Source: a virus
Length of the DNA: 35,773 nt
Reading direction: 5' to 3' (one strand)
IMG/VR virus record: IMGVR_UViG_3300044736_000032
Span: 1-35,773 of that record
This document shows positions 16,731-24,999 of this stretch, piece by piece (positions within the stretch are counted from its first letter, which is position 1; the number at the start of each line of letters is the position of its first letter). The translations under genes and the position numbers were made by a program. The notes under the pieces are model-generated. The model saw nothing but the letters and a program-made list of their open reading frames with translations. It did not search any database and was not told the DNA's origin.

Positions 16731-17581
16731 TACTGACTCACCACCATTATAATGCCACCGGCACCAATGCCGCCAGCACCTGAATTGAATCCATTCAGGC
16801 TCGCGCCACCCCCGCCAGCTCCACCTCCATAAATGCCACCAGCACCACCAGTGCCGCCAATAGTAGTAATACTCGCACCGCCACCGCCACCGCCAGGCCC
16901 ACCTATTGGTGTGTTCGCCGCTGTACCGGTAGCTGCACCACCATTGCTGTCAATAGCGCCTGCAGCGCCAGGTCCAGCCGAATTCAGCTGCAGTGACGTT
17001 CCTCCAACACCGCCAGCAAATGCGGCTGGCGTCGCTGAAATGCCACCGCCAGCACCGCCAGCACCGCCAGCACCGTTAGAGCTGGCGCCTGCTGTGCCTG
17101 CCGCTCCTACCGTATCTGCACCGCCTGTGGCACCGATCGTTGTACCACCACTTGTGACACCTCCTGAAGAGCTACCGATGCCACCTCCGCCACCTCCGCC
17201 ACCTCCGGAGGCGCGCACTCTTACTGTAGTGCCAAACAGACTATTTCCCCCAGTGCCGCCAGCATTGCCGCTGGTAGCATCCACTGTAATTGCTGCGCCA
17301 GCAGTGCCACCAGCACCTACTGTCACCGTTTCGGTGGCGCCAAGTTCAGATGCGCGAAATATAGCTGCACTCCAAGCACCACCGCCACCGCCACCACCAC
17401 CTGAGTAAGCAGTGCCTGTTATTCTTCGGCATCCACTACCTCCTCCACCGCCAGCACCTAGTGCGACAACCACTACACTGGTGCAGCCTGGCGGTTTGGT
17501 CCATGTTCCGTTAGCCACAAACACCTGAACATCAACAACAGGTATCGGATAGCGAATCAGCGAACTAGGCATACGTCTCAC
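16730..17581 (-). CDS. Glycine-rich adhesin-like tail or head fibre protein
   Basis: The 283-residue protein begins with a hydrophobic strand and the motif 'VFVANGTWTKPPGCTSVVVV', the usual lead-in to glycine-rich phage receptor-binding domains. From about residue 40 to the end it is dominated by Gly runs ('GAGGGGG', 'SGGGGGGGG', 'GGAGGAGGG') separated by short Thr/Ser/Ala strands. Such sequence can pack as polyglycine-II helices, as known for some phage adhesins. A role in host recognition is inferred. The long Gly stretches make this gene prone to in-frame length change. Confidence 0.65.
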   Translation of the reverse strand: MRRMPSSLIRYPIPVVDVQVFVANGTWTKPPGCTSVVVVALGAGGGGGSGCRRITGTAYSGGGGGGGGAWSAAIFRASELGATETVTVGAGGTAGAAITVDATSGNAGGTGGNSLFGTTVRVRASGGGGGGGGGIGSSSGGVTSGGTTIGATGGADTVGAAGTAGASSNGAGGAGGAGGGISATPAAFAGGVGGTSLQLNSAGPGAAGAIDSNGGAATGTAANTPIGGPGGGGGGASITTIGGTGGAGGIYGGGAGGGGASLNGFNSGAGGIGAGGIIMVVSQ

Positions 17582-17918
17582 CGCTCAACGTTGCAGTGAT
17601 AGCACTAGTGGTGCCCTGCAGCCCAGCAATGAAATCAGCAGCGGACATATAAATTGATGTATCGATGACAACCGTGCTGTTAGCGTTGACCGCCAGCGCT
17701 GACACAATTTCATTAGTGATGCCTGCGGTACCCGCTGCAGTGACTACCGATAGCGTGATAGTGGCCAGTGCGGCAGTGACATTGCACAGCACAATTGACA
17801 TCAACTTGACATCAGTGCTTGCCGGCACTGTGTATAGCGTCGTAAACGACGTGGTTGGCTGGCCCTGATAGAGCTTCACTCTATTGATCGTGGTGACGTT
17901 AACTAAATTGACGGCCAT
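17565..17918 (-). CDS. Small beta-rich virion protein
   Basis: The 117-residue protein has the pattern 'FTTLYTVPASTDVKLMSIVLC', 'TITLSVVTAAGTAG', 'NSTVVIDTSIYM', 'FIAGLQGTTSAITATLSG'. This resembles a small jelly-roll-like family common in actinophage structural clusters and thought to decorate heads or fibres; no specific role is proven to me. Start ATG 17918 has only a weak ribosome site. Its 3' end overlaps the start of the Gly-rich adhesin gene by 17 bp, suggesting coupled expression. Confidence 0.6.
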   Translation of the reverse strand: MAVNLVNVTTINRVKLYQGQPTTSFTTLYTVPASTDVKLMSIVLCNVTAALATITLSVVTAAGTAGITNEIVSALAVNANSTVVIDTSIYMSAADFIAGLQGTTSAITATLSGETYA

Positions 17919-17973
17919 CAGCTAGTTATCCGCTTTCATCAGGACGATCTTGATTTGTTTAATCAAAACCCAC

Positions 17974-18606
17974 CTAGACCGTGACCGAGTGGGTTACGGT
18001 CAACGGGTCCCCGATCGCCGACAGAGTAGCGTTAGCGTTCATCACAGTGCGGAACGGCATAATCCCGCCGGTGATTGAAGTGAACTCAGCAATTTGTGCG
18101 ACAGTGACCGGGATGGTATCGGACCCATTCACCGTGAACGATCCAGTTAAAGTAACCAGCGACGTGCCCAAGGTGTGCGCACGAGCCGCGATCTTGCGTA
18201 TCAACCCACCACTCGCAGTGACAATCTCCCCGGCCAAAGTGGTGTCCCCGCCGACAGCGGCAGTCGTAGTGGCAGTGAGGCCCATGAAGAACGCCGGGGC
18301 GTTACCCGGCAAGATAACAAACGGAGTCGTAGTAGACGGTGTAGTAGCCGCAGTGCCATCTGGGGTGGCGGCAATCGACCAGCGGTCGACGGTGAGCACC
18401 GAGGTGGTGTTAGCGGTAACCACACCATAAGCCAGTACCGTTGTCGTTACGACTACGATATGCCCGATATACGCCGATGCCACCCAAGGTGTGCCAGTAG
18501 CAGTGAGAGTAGTGGCAGTAGCTGCCGTAGCGACACCGCTATAACCAATCGTGTCGCCGGCGACCGCCGCGCAGACCAGATCATTACCTACGTTAACTCG
18601 GGTCAC
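17974..18606 (-). CDS. Beta-rich structural protein
   Basis: A 210-residue protein started at GTG 18606, overlapping the previous stop (GTGA). It is made of Thr/Val/Ala strands: 'ATATTLTATGTPWVASAYIG', 'HIVVVTTT', 'VTANTTSVLTVDRW', then a second beta domain with 'AGEIVTASGGLIRKIAARA' and 'ASLTLTGSFTVN'-like segments. Similar proteins occur beside capsid genes of actinophages and are probably virion surface proteins. No closer assignment is possible. Confidence 0.6.
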   Translation of the reverse strand: MTRVNVGNDLVCAAVAGDTIGYSGVATAATATTLTATGTPWVASAYIGHIVVVTTTVLAYGVVTANTTSVLTVDRWSIAATPDGTAATTPSTTTPFVILPGNAPAFFMGLTATTTAAVGGDTTLAGEIVTASGGLIRKIAARAHTLGTSLVTLTGSFTVNGSDTIPVTVAQIAEFTSITGGIMPFRTVMNANATLSAIGDPLTVTHSVTV

Positions 18607-18878
18607 TGAACGCCACTCTCAATAGCAGGGTCCGGCTCGCCAGCGGCGCAACGGAAGTGGTGAGCCAGCTTGGCTTCGAGTTCCTTGTCAACGGAACAAG
18701 AGATCCAGGCCGGGAACTGAGAATTAGATTGAGTCTTGTGATGCACCCAAATTCCCTCGTTGGACCCGTCATCGTGTGCGATGGCCAGAAAACGCTGGTC
18801 ATCGGTCCAAGACTCAGAATCCGGGAGGTCCGCTACGGTGATCTGACCGTCGTCGTGGCCGATCCTGACATGAGGCAT
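18603..18878 (-). CDS. Hypothetical protein
   Basis: A 91-residue acidic, His-rich protein (MPHVRIGHDDGQITVADLPD, then 'DDQRFLAIAHDDGSNEGIW', and a C-terminal 'LAHHFRC'). ATG 18878 follows GAGGGTGAG. It is the first gene after the hairpin terminator at 18926-18962, so it may lead a separate transcription unit. I do not recognise the family. Confidence 0.5.
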   Translation of the reverse strand: MPHVRIGHDDGQITVADLPDSESWTDDQRFLAIAHDDGSNEGIWVHHKTQSNSQFPAWISCSVDKELEAKLAHHFRCAAGEPDPAIESGVQ

Positions 18879-18925
18879 AACTCACCCTCTTCATTTCAAC
18901 TCACGGAAACCTTGTCTAAACACAC

Positions 18926-18962
18926 AAGAGCCCCGAATCCGCGTACTCGATTCGGGGCTCTT
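18926..18962 (-). terminator. Strong hairpin terminator inside the structural gene block
   Basis: A perfect 14-bp stem (AAGAGCCCCGAATC paired with GATTCGGGGCTCTT) around a 9-nt loop lies between two minus-strand genes. On the minus strand it is followed by GTGTGTTT, a broken T-run; on the plus strand no T-run follows. It therefore most likely ends or attenuates the capsid transcript. Confidence 0.75.
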
Positions 18963-18980
18963 CGGTGAAACGGTCAGGAA

Positions 18981-19292
18981 CTAGCGGGTGGTGGTGATCC
19001 CCGCACGCAGGGCGCTGACCAAATGCGCACGCTCTGCGTCCGGGCTGATCCACACACCCTGGCGCTTCGCTTCCGTGCGCAAGTCGTCGAGGGACATCAG
19101 GTCGTAGTTGCCGTGCGGGTTCGGGTCGAACCCATCCGGTCCCTCGGACTCCGTCCGGTCCGGGACCCGACGTCCGTCGCGTACCTCACCGGGCTTCTGG
19201 GCACTCGAATCAGCCTGTGCCGGGGTCGCCGCGGTGGTCTTCTGCCCAGCATCAGCCGGCTTCTGCTGCCCAGCGTCAGTCGTGTCAGCCAT
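18981..19292 (-). CDS. Small protein with C-terminal SAP/Rho-N-like helix-turn-helix
   Basis: A 103-residue protein that starts at ATG 19292 after AAGGAGAG. The first 65 residues are Gln/Ala/Asp-rich and disordered. The last 35 ('YDLMSLDDLRTEAKRQGV', then 'SPDAERAHLVSALRA') fit the two-helix pattern of SAP, HeH or Rho-N domains, which bind nucleic acid or act as small protein-docking modules. Such tails are frequent on short proteins beside actinophage capsid genes. Confidence 0.6.
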   Translation of the reverse strand: MADTTDAGQQKPADAGQKTTAATPAQADSSAQKPGEVRDGRRVPDRTESEGPDGFDPNPHGNYDLMSLDDLRTEAKRQGVWISPDAERAHLVSALRAGITTTR

Positions 19293-19327
19293 TACGCTCT
19301 CCTTGCATCCTTTGTTTTGATCAGTAG

Positions 19328-19588
19328 TCAGCTGCGGAACACAGCGAGCACCACATCGGCACCCGCTGAACGGATCGCGGACACCACCTCACCCGGGTCA
19401 ACATCGAGCTCCACGGTCACCCCAGCAGCGAGGGGGAACCCCGTGCCCGCGGTGACCGTGGACGTCCCCAAGTCGACTGCGTTGGTGACGTCGGTGTTTT
19501 TGATGAGCAGCCGAGACCCGCCTGTGTCGTTGGTGTTCAACGCCACCGCGGTCGTGGACACCGTCACCCGAGCCGCCGAAACAGCCAT
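19328..19588 (-). CDS. Small beta-rich head protein
   Basis: An 86-residue protein: 'ARVTVSTTAVALNTNDTGGS', 'RLLIKNTDVTNAVDLGTSTV', 'GTGFPLAAGVTVELDVDPGE', 'VVLAVFRS'. The alternating strands look like a compact jelly roll of the kind that decorates capsids, though this is by pattern only. ATG 19588 overlaps the upstream stop (TGATG). Confidence 0.6.
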   Translation of the reverse strand: MAVSAARVTVSTTAVALNTNDTGGSRLLIKNTDVTNAVDLGTSTVTAGTGFPLAAGVTVELDVDPGEVVSAIRSAGADVVLAVFRS

Positions 19589-19830
19589 CAGCGGGCCTTG
19601 TTGCTCGGTGCAGGGGCCTGCTTATTCGCCGCGGCCGGTGCCTGCTTCACAGACGAACCACGGGGATGGCTCATGAGCTCCACGGCACCGAGTCGTTGCG
19701 CGTCCTCAAGTGGCACTGAGTGACCCGGTGACACCCACAATGTGTGGCTATCCGGGTCACCCTCTTCAACCACCCGCGTGCGGTCGGCCGTGAGGTACAG
19801 GTGCCGATCCGCTTTCACCTTCTCGGTCAC
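19588..19830 (-). CDS. Small head-module protein
   Basis: An 80-residue protein starting at GTG 19830 after GGGAGG. It has a beta-rich N-terminus ('DRHLYLTADRTRVVEEGDPD', 'LWVSPGHSVPLEDAQRLG') and a disordered Ala/Pro/Lys tail with two 'KQAPA' repeats. Short proteins with this 'LTAD-TRVVEEGDPDA' start are frequent after actinophage capsid genes. Function not known to me. Confidence 0.6.
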   Translation of the reverse strand: MTEKVKADRHLYLTADRTRVVEEGDPDSHTLWVSPGHSVPLEDAQRLGAVELMSHPRGSSVKQAPAAANKQAPAPSNKAR

Positions 19831-19843
19831 AACAACCTCCCGT

Positions 19844-20254
19844 TCACCTATAGAACGTGACCACGCGGCCCTTACCAGCGGTCAACGCCGCCACAGCGAT
19901 CGTCAAGGTCACGAACCGGCGGACCGTGGTCTTCGCCGTCAACGCGCCCGCACCCGTCTCAATCAACGAATACCGGCCAGGAGCCGACCACGGCGACCCA
20001 GAAGCGACAGTCGCCGCCACAAGATCGGCCGTGGTCTCAGCACCCGCAGCTACCGTCGCCGCGCCACCGGACGTGAACCCAGTATCGATCTCAACATAAC
20101 CGTCCACGATGACCGACCCCGCAGGGATGTCGTTCCCCGTGGACAGGTTTTTCCGGGACCGCAACGTAATCGTCCCGATCGCGCCACCATCCACCGCGAA
20201 GTCGAACTCCCCGGTGGCTTCCTTCAACTCACTCGTACCAGGCATAACTGGCAT
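19844..20254 (-). CDS. Putative head decoration or stabilisation protein
   Basis: The 136-residue beta-rich protein directly follows the major capsid gene. Recognisable segments are 'DIPAGSVIVDGYVEIDTGFTSG', split as strand-turn-strand, then 'ATVAAGAETTADLVAATV' and the final 'FVTLTIAVAALTAGKGRVV'. The 'IPAG-VV-GY-D--TAFTSG' plus 'ADLVAAT' pattern belongs to a widespread phage family of likely decoration proteins. ATG 20254 is preceded by AAGGG; an internal ATG at 20245 is a second option. Confidence 0.6.
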   Translation of the reverse strand: MPVMPGTSELKEATGEFDFAVDGGAIGTITLRSRKNLSTGNDIPAGSVIVDGYVEIDTGFTSGGAATVAAGAETTADLVAATVASGSPWSAPGRYSLIETGAGALTAKTTVRRFVTLTIAVAALTAGKGRVVTFYR

Positions 20255-20309
20255 TTAACAGGCCCTTCTGTCTTCGCGTATAGGCCAGTAACGACCGGGA
20301 ATTAGGGGC

Positions 20310-21611
20310 CTATAGTCCTGTGACTATCGATATTGCGGATGGCCTGTACCAAATCACGGCCGTCCTCAAGTCGCACCGGACTGCCAATTGGCCTTTGATA
20401 AAGTAGTCGTTGTGGGAATTGCTGATCTGGATGTCTACTCCGCGTCGTACGGAAAGTTCCGTGAAGTTCGCGAAGTCAGCCATTATAGCTTTCGTTGAGG
20501 TACCAGCCGTGGTTTGGACAACAGGGACTCCCCAAAGGATCGCCGGACCTTGCTGCGACGGATGTCCCCAGATGTACACACCGTCCGCGGTCTTCAGAAG
20601 AGCAACGTTCTCCCACTTCGACGGCGCGATGAGGATAGCGGTGGGCTCCGCGAAACCAGTGTCCCGGATCCGTCGAAGTCCCTTGTAGATGGCGTCCGGG
20701 ATCGGGTCGGTCCCGATGGCTTGGACGTTGACACCGGACACGTTTTCCGCGCCCAGCAGGTTCGGGGGTGTGCCGTTACCTGACATCAACTGCCCGTCCA
20801 AGCGTTGGCGGAGCATAAACGGCAAGCGGTTCTCAACGTACTGCTGCGCACGGCCGACGTCCTCGAACTGCTCATCCGTCACCGGGAGGAACGTTGAGAT
20901 CTTCTGCACCGGACTCGAGCGCTCAGTGAGCGCCAGGGCCGACTCGGGGTACTGCCCGGCTTCAGCGACTTCCGCAGCAGCGTTGGTGTACGTGGTCTCT
21001 TCCATGTACACCACGGCCGGGAACTGAGTTGTGGTCTGCGGGAACAGGTCCACCACCCGGATCGGGCGGGTTGCGAAGTCAATCAACGTGCCGGTGCGGA
21101 TGGACTGCGGTGCCCAACCGGGACCGGACTCCTGGAACAGGGTCTTCAGTTCAACATCAAGGTGCGCTTGGGGGCCAGCGCCGGATCCCGGCACATAGCT
21201 CTTGACCGCGGTGGAGTCACAGATAGCTTTAGCGAACCCCGCCATGCCCTTGATCTCAACGTGGCCGCCCTTGGTCTCCACGTCGGCTTCGGTGTGCGAG
21301 CCCCGCTCCGCGGTGCCGGCCTTACCCTCAGCGCCTTGCGTGGCAGCGGTATGGGCGGCGCGGGCGACGACCATCAGCTCGTCGACCTTGCCCTTAACCT
21401 CGGTGATCTCAGCGTTCAGTTTCCCGATCTCCGCGACTTTCGCGTGGGAGTCCCCGGACAGGGACTTCACTTTCGTCATGTCGTAGTCGGGTCCGGCTTC
21501 GGTGAAAATGTCGAACAGTGACTTACGTTTCGCGTCCAACCGTCCCTGCGCTTCTTTCAGCGCCGGGAACTGCACCATGGGGTCTGCTCTGTCTTCTACA
21601 GCGGTAGTCAC
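20310..21611 (-). CDS. Major capsid protein, HK97 fold, with fused scaffold domain
   Basis: The 433-residue protein starts at GTG 21611 after AGGAG. Residues about 1-115 are helical and charged, as expected for an N-terminal delta (scaffold) domain removed by the prohead protease. From about 130 it has HK97-fold marks: 'SIRTGTLIDFATRPIRVVDL', 'YMEETTYTNAAAEVAEAGQ', 'ISTFLPVTDEQFEDV', 'LRQRLDGQLMSGNGTPPNLL', 'AILIAPSKWENVALLKT', and a C-terminal P-domain strand 'FIKGQLAVRCDLRTAVIW'. It sits directly after the protease, the classic order. It should form the icosahedral shell. Confidence 0.95.
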   Translation of the reverse strand: MTTAVEDRADPMVQFPALKEAQGRLDAKRKSLFDIFTEAGPDYDMTKVKSLSGDSHAKVAEIGKLNAEITEVKGKVDELMVVARAAHTAATQGAEGKAGTAERGSHTEADVETKGGHVEIKGMAGFAKAICDSTAVKSYVPGSGAGPQAHLDVELKTLFQESGPGWAPQSIRTGTLIDFATRPIRVVDLFPQTTTQFPAVVYMEETTYTNAAAEVAEAGQYPESALALTERSSPVQKISTFLPVTDEQFEDVGRAQQYVENRLPFMLRQRLDGQLMSGNGTPPNLLGAENVSGVNVQAIGTDPIPDAIYKGLRRIRDTGFAEPTAILIAPSKWENVALLKTADGVYIWGHPSQQGPAILWGVPVVQTTAGTSTKAIMADFANFTELSVRRGVDIQISNSHNDYFIKGQLAVRCDLRTAVIWYRPSAISIVTGL

Positions 21612-21620
21612 TAGGTTCTC

Positions 21621-22805
21621 CTAAAGGTTTTGCACAATGGCTTGTGCGGCCATGAGTGTGCTCAACTCGTCGTCCCTCAACGGCTCCTCGACCGGCGGGG
21701 GTGGTGTGAGCAAGGTCTTCAACCGGACCGTTTCGTCCTGAATCCAAGACAGGAGGTCAGCGGAACCGGGGGAGAAACCTTTGCCCTTCGTGGCACGGAG
21801 AGCCATGACTTCCGACGCACGATCAACGAAACTCGACACAGCGGCCAAGACCACCGCACCGTGATCGAAAAACTTCAACCCACTAGCAGGACCGGCCCCG
21901 AACTCGGGTGGGTCCATGTCAGCGTCACGCATATGAGCCGCCAAATGCTCGTACGCGGCTTTCCGCTCGACTTCGGGTACGCACGCACCGTCGGACCCAT
22001 TGAGGGCCGCTACACCGGCCACGACGGCACGAAGATTCGCGGCCTGGCCAGGACCCTGATGGTGGACGAGCCGGTAACTGGACTTACGTTCCGGGTCCGC
22101 GTCCGGGTCACACCATGCGTGCATGGACCGCAACGCCGACGGTCGCTCGTCGTCCGGCAGCGCCTTCACCGCGATAAAATCCCACGGGCCAGTGTCGATC
22201 GCGGTCTGATGCGGTGCGATCACCACCGTCCCCTGCTTACGTTCCTCGAGTGCCGGACCCGGGACCGAGTTGCCGGTCGCCACCGTGGTCACTGTCACCC
22301 CTGGGCTATTCGTTACATCCATCACTGTCATTCCCGGCTCCAATGCCGCTGATTTCGCAGTAAGTAACCGGGTACCTACACCGGCACCTCGTAACACTGG
22401 ACTAACCTCAAACACCTGTAGTTGCTTCAGGAACCGGACACTCTGACCGTCCTGCTCACCGTACGAAAACTCTGTCGGTTCATACCCGTATGACCATTCC
22501 TGCTGGCCACCGAGTTGTTTCACAACCTCAAACGTGTCACGTCCCGCCGTAGTGTTCATGAAGAACTGACCGTCAAGAATCGCCTGATCACCGACCGTGT
22601 GAATTGTGCCTTTGCCTACTGGCAAAATGCCTGACCAGGATGTGTGACCATACGACGAAATCGCGACGGGTGCACCCTCACCGAACGCCCCCGGCATCGT
22701 GACATCACCATCACTGTCAATTGTTCCTAAGGTGGCGAAGACTGCGGTCACAAGGCCCTGGTCGGCATCCTTGATTTGAACACCACTTAGGCTCTTTGTA
22801 TCCAC
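21621..22805 (-). CDS. HK97-type prohead protease with C-terminal extension
   Basis: Starting at GTG 22805 the protein has 394 residues; GTG 22814 is an alternative, but the first gives a better ribosome site (GAGG 8 nt upstream). The S78-type core includes 'TIDSDGDVTMPGAF', catalytic His54 in SSYGHTSW, Ser105 in QQEWSYGYEP, and 'LQVFEVSPVLRGAGVGT'. The usual protease ends near residue 180. Here about 200 more residues follow, with 'DEDERPSALRSMHAWCDP'-like and 'HHQGPGQANLRAV'-like blocks and 'YEHLAAHMRDADMDPPEF', an extension also seen on actinophage proteases. It cleaves the capsid scaffold domain during maturation. Confidence 0.88.
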   Translation of the reverse strand: MDTKSLSGVQIKDADQGLVTAVFATLGTIDSDGDVTMPGAFGEGAPVAISSYGHTSWSGILPVGKGTIHTVGDQAILDGQFFMNTTAGRDTFEVVKQLGGQQEWSYGYEPTEFSYGEQDGQSVRFLKQLQVFEVSPVLRGAGVGTRLLTAKSAALEPGMTVMDVTNSPGVTVTTVATGNSVPGPALEERKQGTVVIAPHQTAIDTGPWDFIAVKALPDDERPSALRSMHAWCDPDADPERKSSYRLVHHQGPGQAANLRAVVAGVAALNGSDGACVPEVERKAAYEHLAAHMRDADMDPPEFGAGPASGLKFFDHGAVVLAAVSSFVDRASEVMALRATKGKGFSPGSADLLSWIQDETVRLKTLLTPPPPVEEPLRDDELSTLMAAQAIVQNL

Positions 22806-22832
22806 TACCCTCACCTCAAGTCTCTATGCAAT

Positions 22833-24281
22833 TTAGTTACTACTTGTCGACTCAGCTAACATCGCCGGATCCGTAATCGTGCCGGAACCATTCGATGATA
22901 AACGCGGTGGGGAAGATGGAGACCCAGGCGGCAAAAGCTGAACTGAATGCAATCCCGAATGAGCGCCACTGAGTCGACCGACGTCGTTGGTGTTGATGTA
23001 GTCGACCGCAGCGTCTGGATCCCAACCCGCGTCCGTCAATTGCCGCAAGGCCATCGCGTTTAATGACCGGATCTCCGCGTCGTCTTTCGCGTCTTCACGA
23101 AGGAACGGAATATTCCGGTCGTCTATTGCAAGTACCGCATTCGGAGCATTAGGTGGCGTATCCACAAGGACCTGCATACTCGGAGCGACCTTCGACCACA
23201 AATCTTGGATCGTGGTGTCAACAAACAGTCGACGGGCAGCCCCAAAGTTCCCTGCATTCAGGGAACTACCCGACAGACCCTCAGAGATACCAAGGATAGA
23301 CGCCGGAACCCCACCGGCGACAGCCAGCCGAACTTCGCCGCCGCCTTGGGTCACTTTGAAGTCTAGCTGTTTCAGGTCAGCGCCCAAAGCAGCAGCGTCC
23401 GCGCCGGCTGTAAGGTACAGCGTTCGATACGCGTTATCAACTCCAGCGTGTTTCGCTTCCATCATCGTCACAAGTCGCTCGAACTCTTCCGGACTCGACG
23501 CCGGAATGCCCTTCACCACAAGACTTGGGGTCGCACCCCGACGGAAAAAGCCCAGCTTATGATCTGTCGCCGCCATGTCGCCCTGAATTTCTTTAATCGT
23601 AGGCGTCAACCACGACATACCCCGAAACCGGGCTCCGGGATCCGGTTTCGGTGAATAATGACAAACCTCATCAGGCATCAACAACTGTGCTGGATGAGCA
23701 CTAGGTGTCGACCCATATACCCGCGGTTGGTAAAGAAACCCCGCTACATAAGCGTCAATCCCCCACGGATCACCTGACACCGCGTCTATAACCAGTGTCA
23801 TCCAATCCGGACGAAGCCGCGAGATCCATCGACCCGGTTTACCTTTTGACGCATTCCCGATCGAGCCGTCCTTCGACACCGTCGTCAAGTACGCGTTACC
23901 TGCAATCGACGCGACTATCTCCATATACGCCAACAGTTCGCCCGTTGTCCCGGTCGGCCACGGCTTCTCTAGCAGTCCTAGTTCACTGGACCCAAATAGC
24001 TTACCCGGTTGACCATTCGTATAGTTGCGCCATTGGAACCGACCCTGCGAAAACACTTGCTGGCGGCGGTCTATGCACGAGAACACGATCCCGTCGCCCT
24101 TGTAGGCGCCGTTGACATACCCGATGAAATCGTTCTCGATGCGTTCCTGGGTGGGTGTGGCGGCGTTCCACCACGGGTACTGCGCGGTGTCCAACGCCCA
24201 GAACGGCGCCTCGGTGAACCCCTTGACCTGCACCCCACGGGCGCGGTCGTTGACCCGCTCCAGGAGTCCCTTACGGGCCAT
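22833..24281 (-). CDS. Portal protein, HK97 type
   Basis: A 482-residue protein in front of the protease. Family marks are 'GDGIVFSCIDRRQQVFSQ' near the start, 'GNAYLTTVSKDG', 'WISRLRPDWMTLVID', 'MPDEVCHYSPKPDPGARFRG', 'MSWLTPTIKEIQGDMAATDH', 'FFRRGATPSLVVKG' and 'LAVAGGVPASILGISEGLSG'. The dodecameric portal is the DNA channel at one capsid vertex and the docking site for terminase and connector. ATG 24281 lacks a clear ribosome site. The start is 62 bp from that of a divergent plus-strand gene pair. Confidence 0.92.
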   Translation of the reverse strand: MARKGLLERVNDRARGVQVKGFTEAPFWALDTAQYPWWNAATPTQERIENDFIGYVNGAYKGDGIVFSCIDRRQQVFSQGRFQWRNYTNGQPGKLFGSSELGLLEKPWPTGTTGELLAYMEIVASIAGNAYLTTVSKDGSIGNASKGKPGRWISRLRPDWMTLVIDAVSGDPWGIDAYVAGFLYQPRVYGSTPSAHPAQLLMPDEVCHYSPKPDPGARFRGMSWLTPTIKEIQGDMAATDHKLGFFRRGATPSLVVKGIPASSPEEFERLVTMMEAKHAGVDNAYRTLYLTAGADAAALGADLKQLDFKVTQGGGEVRLAVAGGVPASILGISEGLSGSSLNAGNFGAARRLFVDTTIQDLWSKVAPSMQVLVDTPPNAPNAVLAIDDRNIPFLREDAKDDAEIRSLNAMALRQLTDAGWDPDAAVDYINTNDVGRLSGAHSGLHSVQLLPPGSPSSPPRLSSNGSGTITDPAMLAESTSSN

Positions 24282-24343
24282 CAGCCAGCACCGGAACAGT
24301 TTGGCCTACCATCACAGCACCCAACTGCGCATGGAGGACAACC

Positions 24344-24613
24344 TTGCTGATCAATCATATTGAGATCGCCGACTCGGACACCCATTTCGCTCCCCGCTGT
24401 TTCGATAACACGATCGGGAAGGAAGTACCGGTACGGGCAGGTGACAAACACATCGGTACCGGCAGGATCACCGCCGTGAAAGTCTCCCCGGACGGCGGTA
24501 GCGCCAAGTTCAGTATCGAACTACCCGGCAGCACCGAGCAATTGTGGACTGAGATCCTCCCGAAGGGCTACACCGAGCTGAACATCGACGTACCGGCCGT
24601 GGACCAAACCTAA
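24344..24613 (+). CDS. Hypothetical protein of an opposite-strand cassette
   Basis: The start is TTG 24344 with an excellent GGAGG 6 nt upstream; no better start exists. The 89-residue protein (MLINHIEIADSDTHFAPRCF, 'HIGTGRITAVKVSPDGGSAK', 'SIELPGSTEQLWTEILPKG') looks like a small beta-barrel. I do not recognise it. It is transcribed against the surrounding terminase-portal genes and is followed after 17 bp by a second gene in the same direction. Confidence 0.65.
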   Translation: MLINHIEIADSDTHFAPRCFDNTIGKEVPVRAGDKHIGTGRITAVKVSPDGGSAKFSIELPGSTEQLWTEILPKGYTELNIDVPAVDQT

Positions 24614-24630
24614 ACAAGGAGCCACATTCC

Positions 24631-24999
24631 GTGACCAAAAGCTACGAAGACATCCACTGGGACCCGCAACCGCGTCGCATGCCGACCTCTGAGGAATGTC
24701 AAACCAACGCTCAAATCCCACTCACCGACCCCCATCGACCGACCCAGCGTGGCTACGCCTGCTGGTATCCACAAATGGGTGGCTACGGCGGCAAGTGCGT
24801 CGTAGTACTCGACGAACCGCAGAACGGCGCTGATCACGCCTGCTTCGAAGCCTTCGTCTGGCATAACGGCCAGTTCCCGTTCGAGGACGAAGACCGATGG
24901 GGTGACGCCACGTCCCCAGCTCAGCTTCATCACTGCGACGCTCAACAATTCGTGAAGTTCGGCAACCTCATCCAACAACTCGCTGAGCAGAAACCCTAA
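24631..24999 (+). CDS. Hypothetical protein of an opposite-strand cassette
   Basis: GTG 24631 follows AAGGAG. The 122-residue acidic protein contains 'KSYEDIHWDPQPRRMPTSEE', 'GYACWYPQMGGYGGKCVVVL', 'DHACFEAFVWHNGQFPFEDE' and a C-terminal helix. Cys, His and acidic residues could bind a metal, but no known motif is complete. Its stop overlaps the end of the convergent membrane-protein gene by 4 bp. A long frame on the opposite strand covers most of it, but that one lacks a ribosome site. Confidence 0.65.
   Translation: MTKSYEDIHWDPQPRRMPTSEECQTNAQIPLTDPHRPTQRGYACWYPQMGGYGGKCVVVLDEPQNGADHACFEAFVWHNGQFPFEDEDRWGDATSPAQLHHCDAQQFVKFGNLIQQLAEQKP

Noticed and set aside
16833-17408. Proline-rich plus-strand frame
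   Set aside because: This is the antisense of the glycine codons of the adhesin gene (GGN/CCN).
24610-24978. 122-codon minus-strand frame opposite the second cassette gene
   Set aside because: The plus-strand frame has AAGGAG and GTG with good spacing and follows a coupled partner; the minus frame has no ribosome site.
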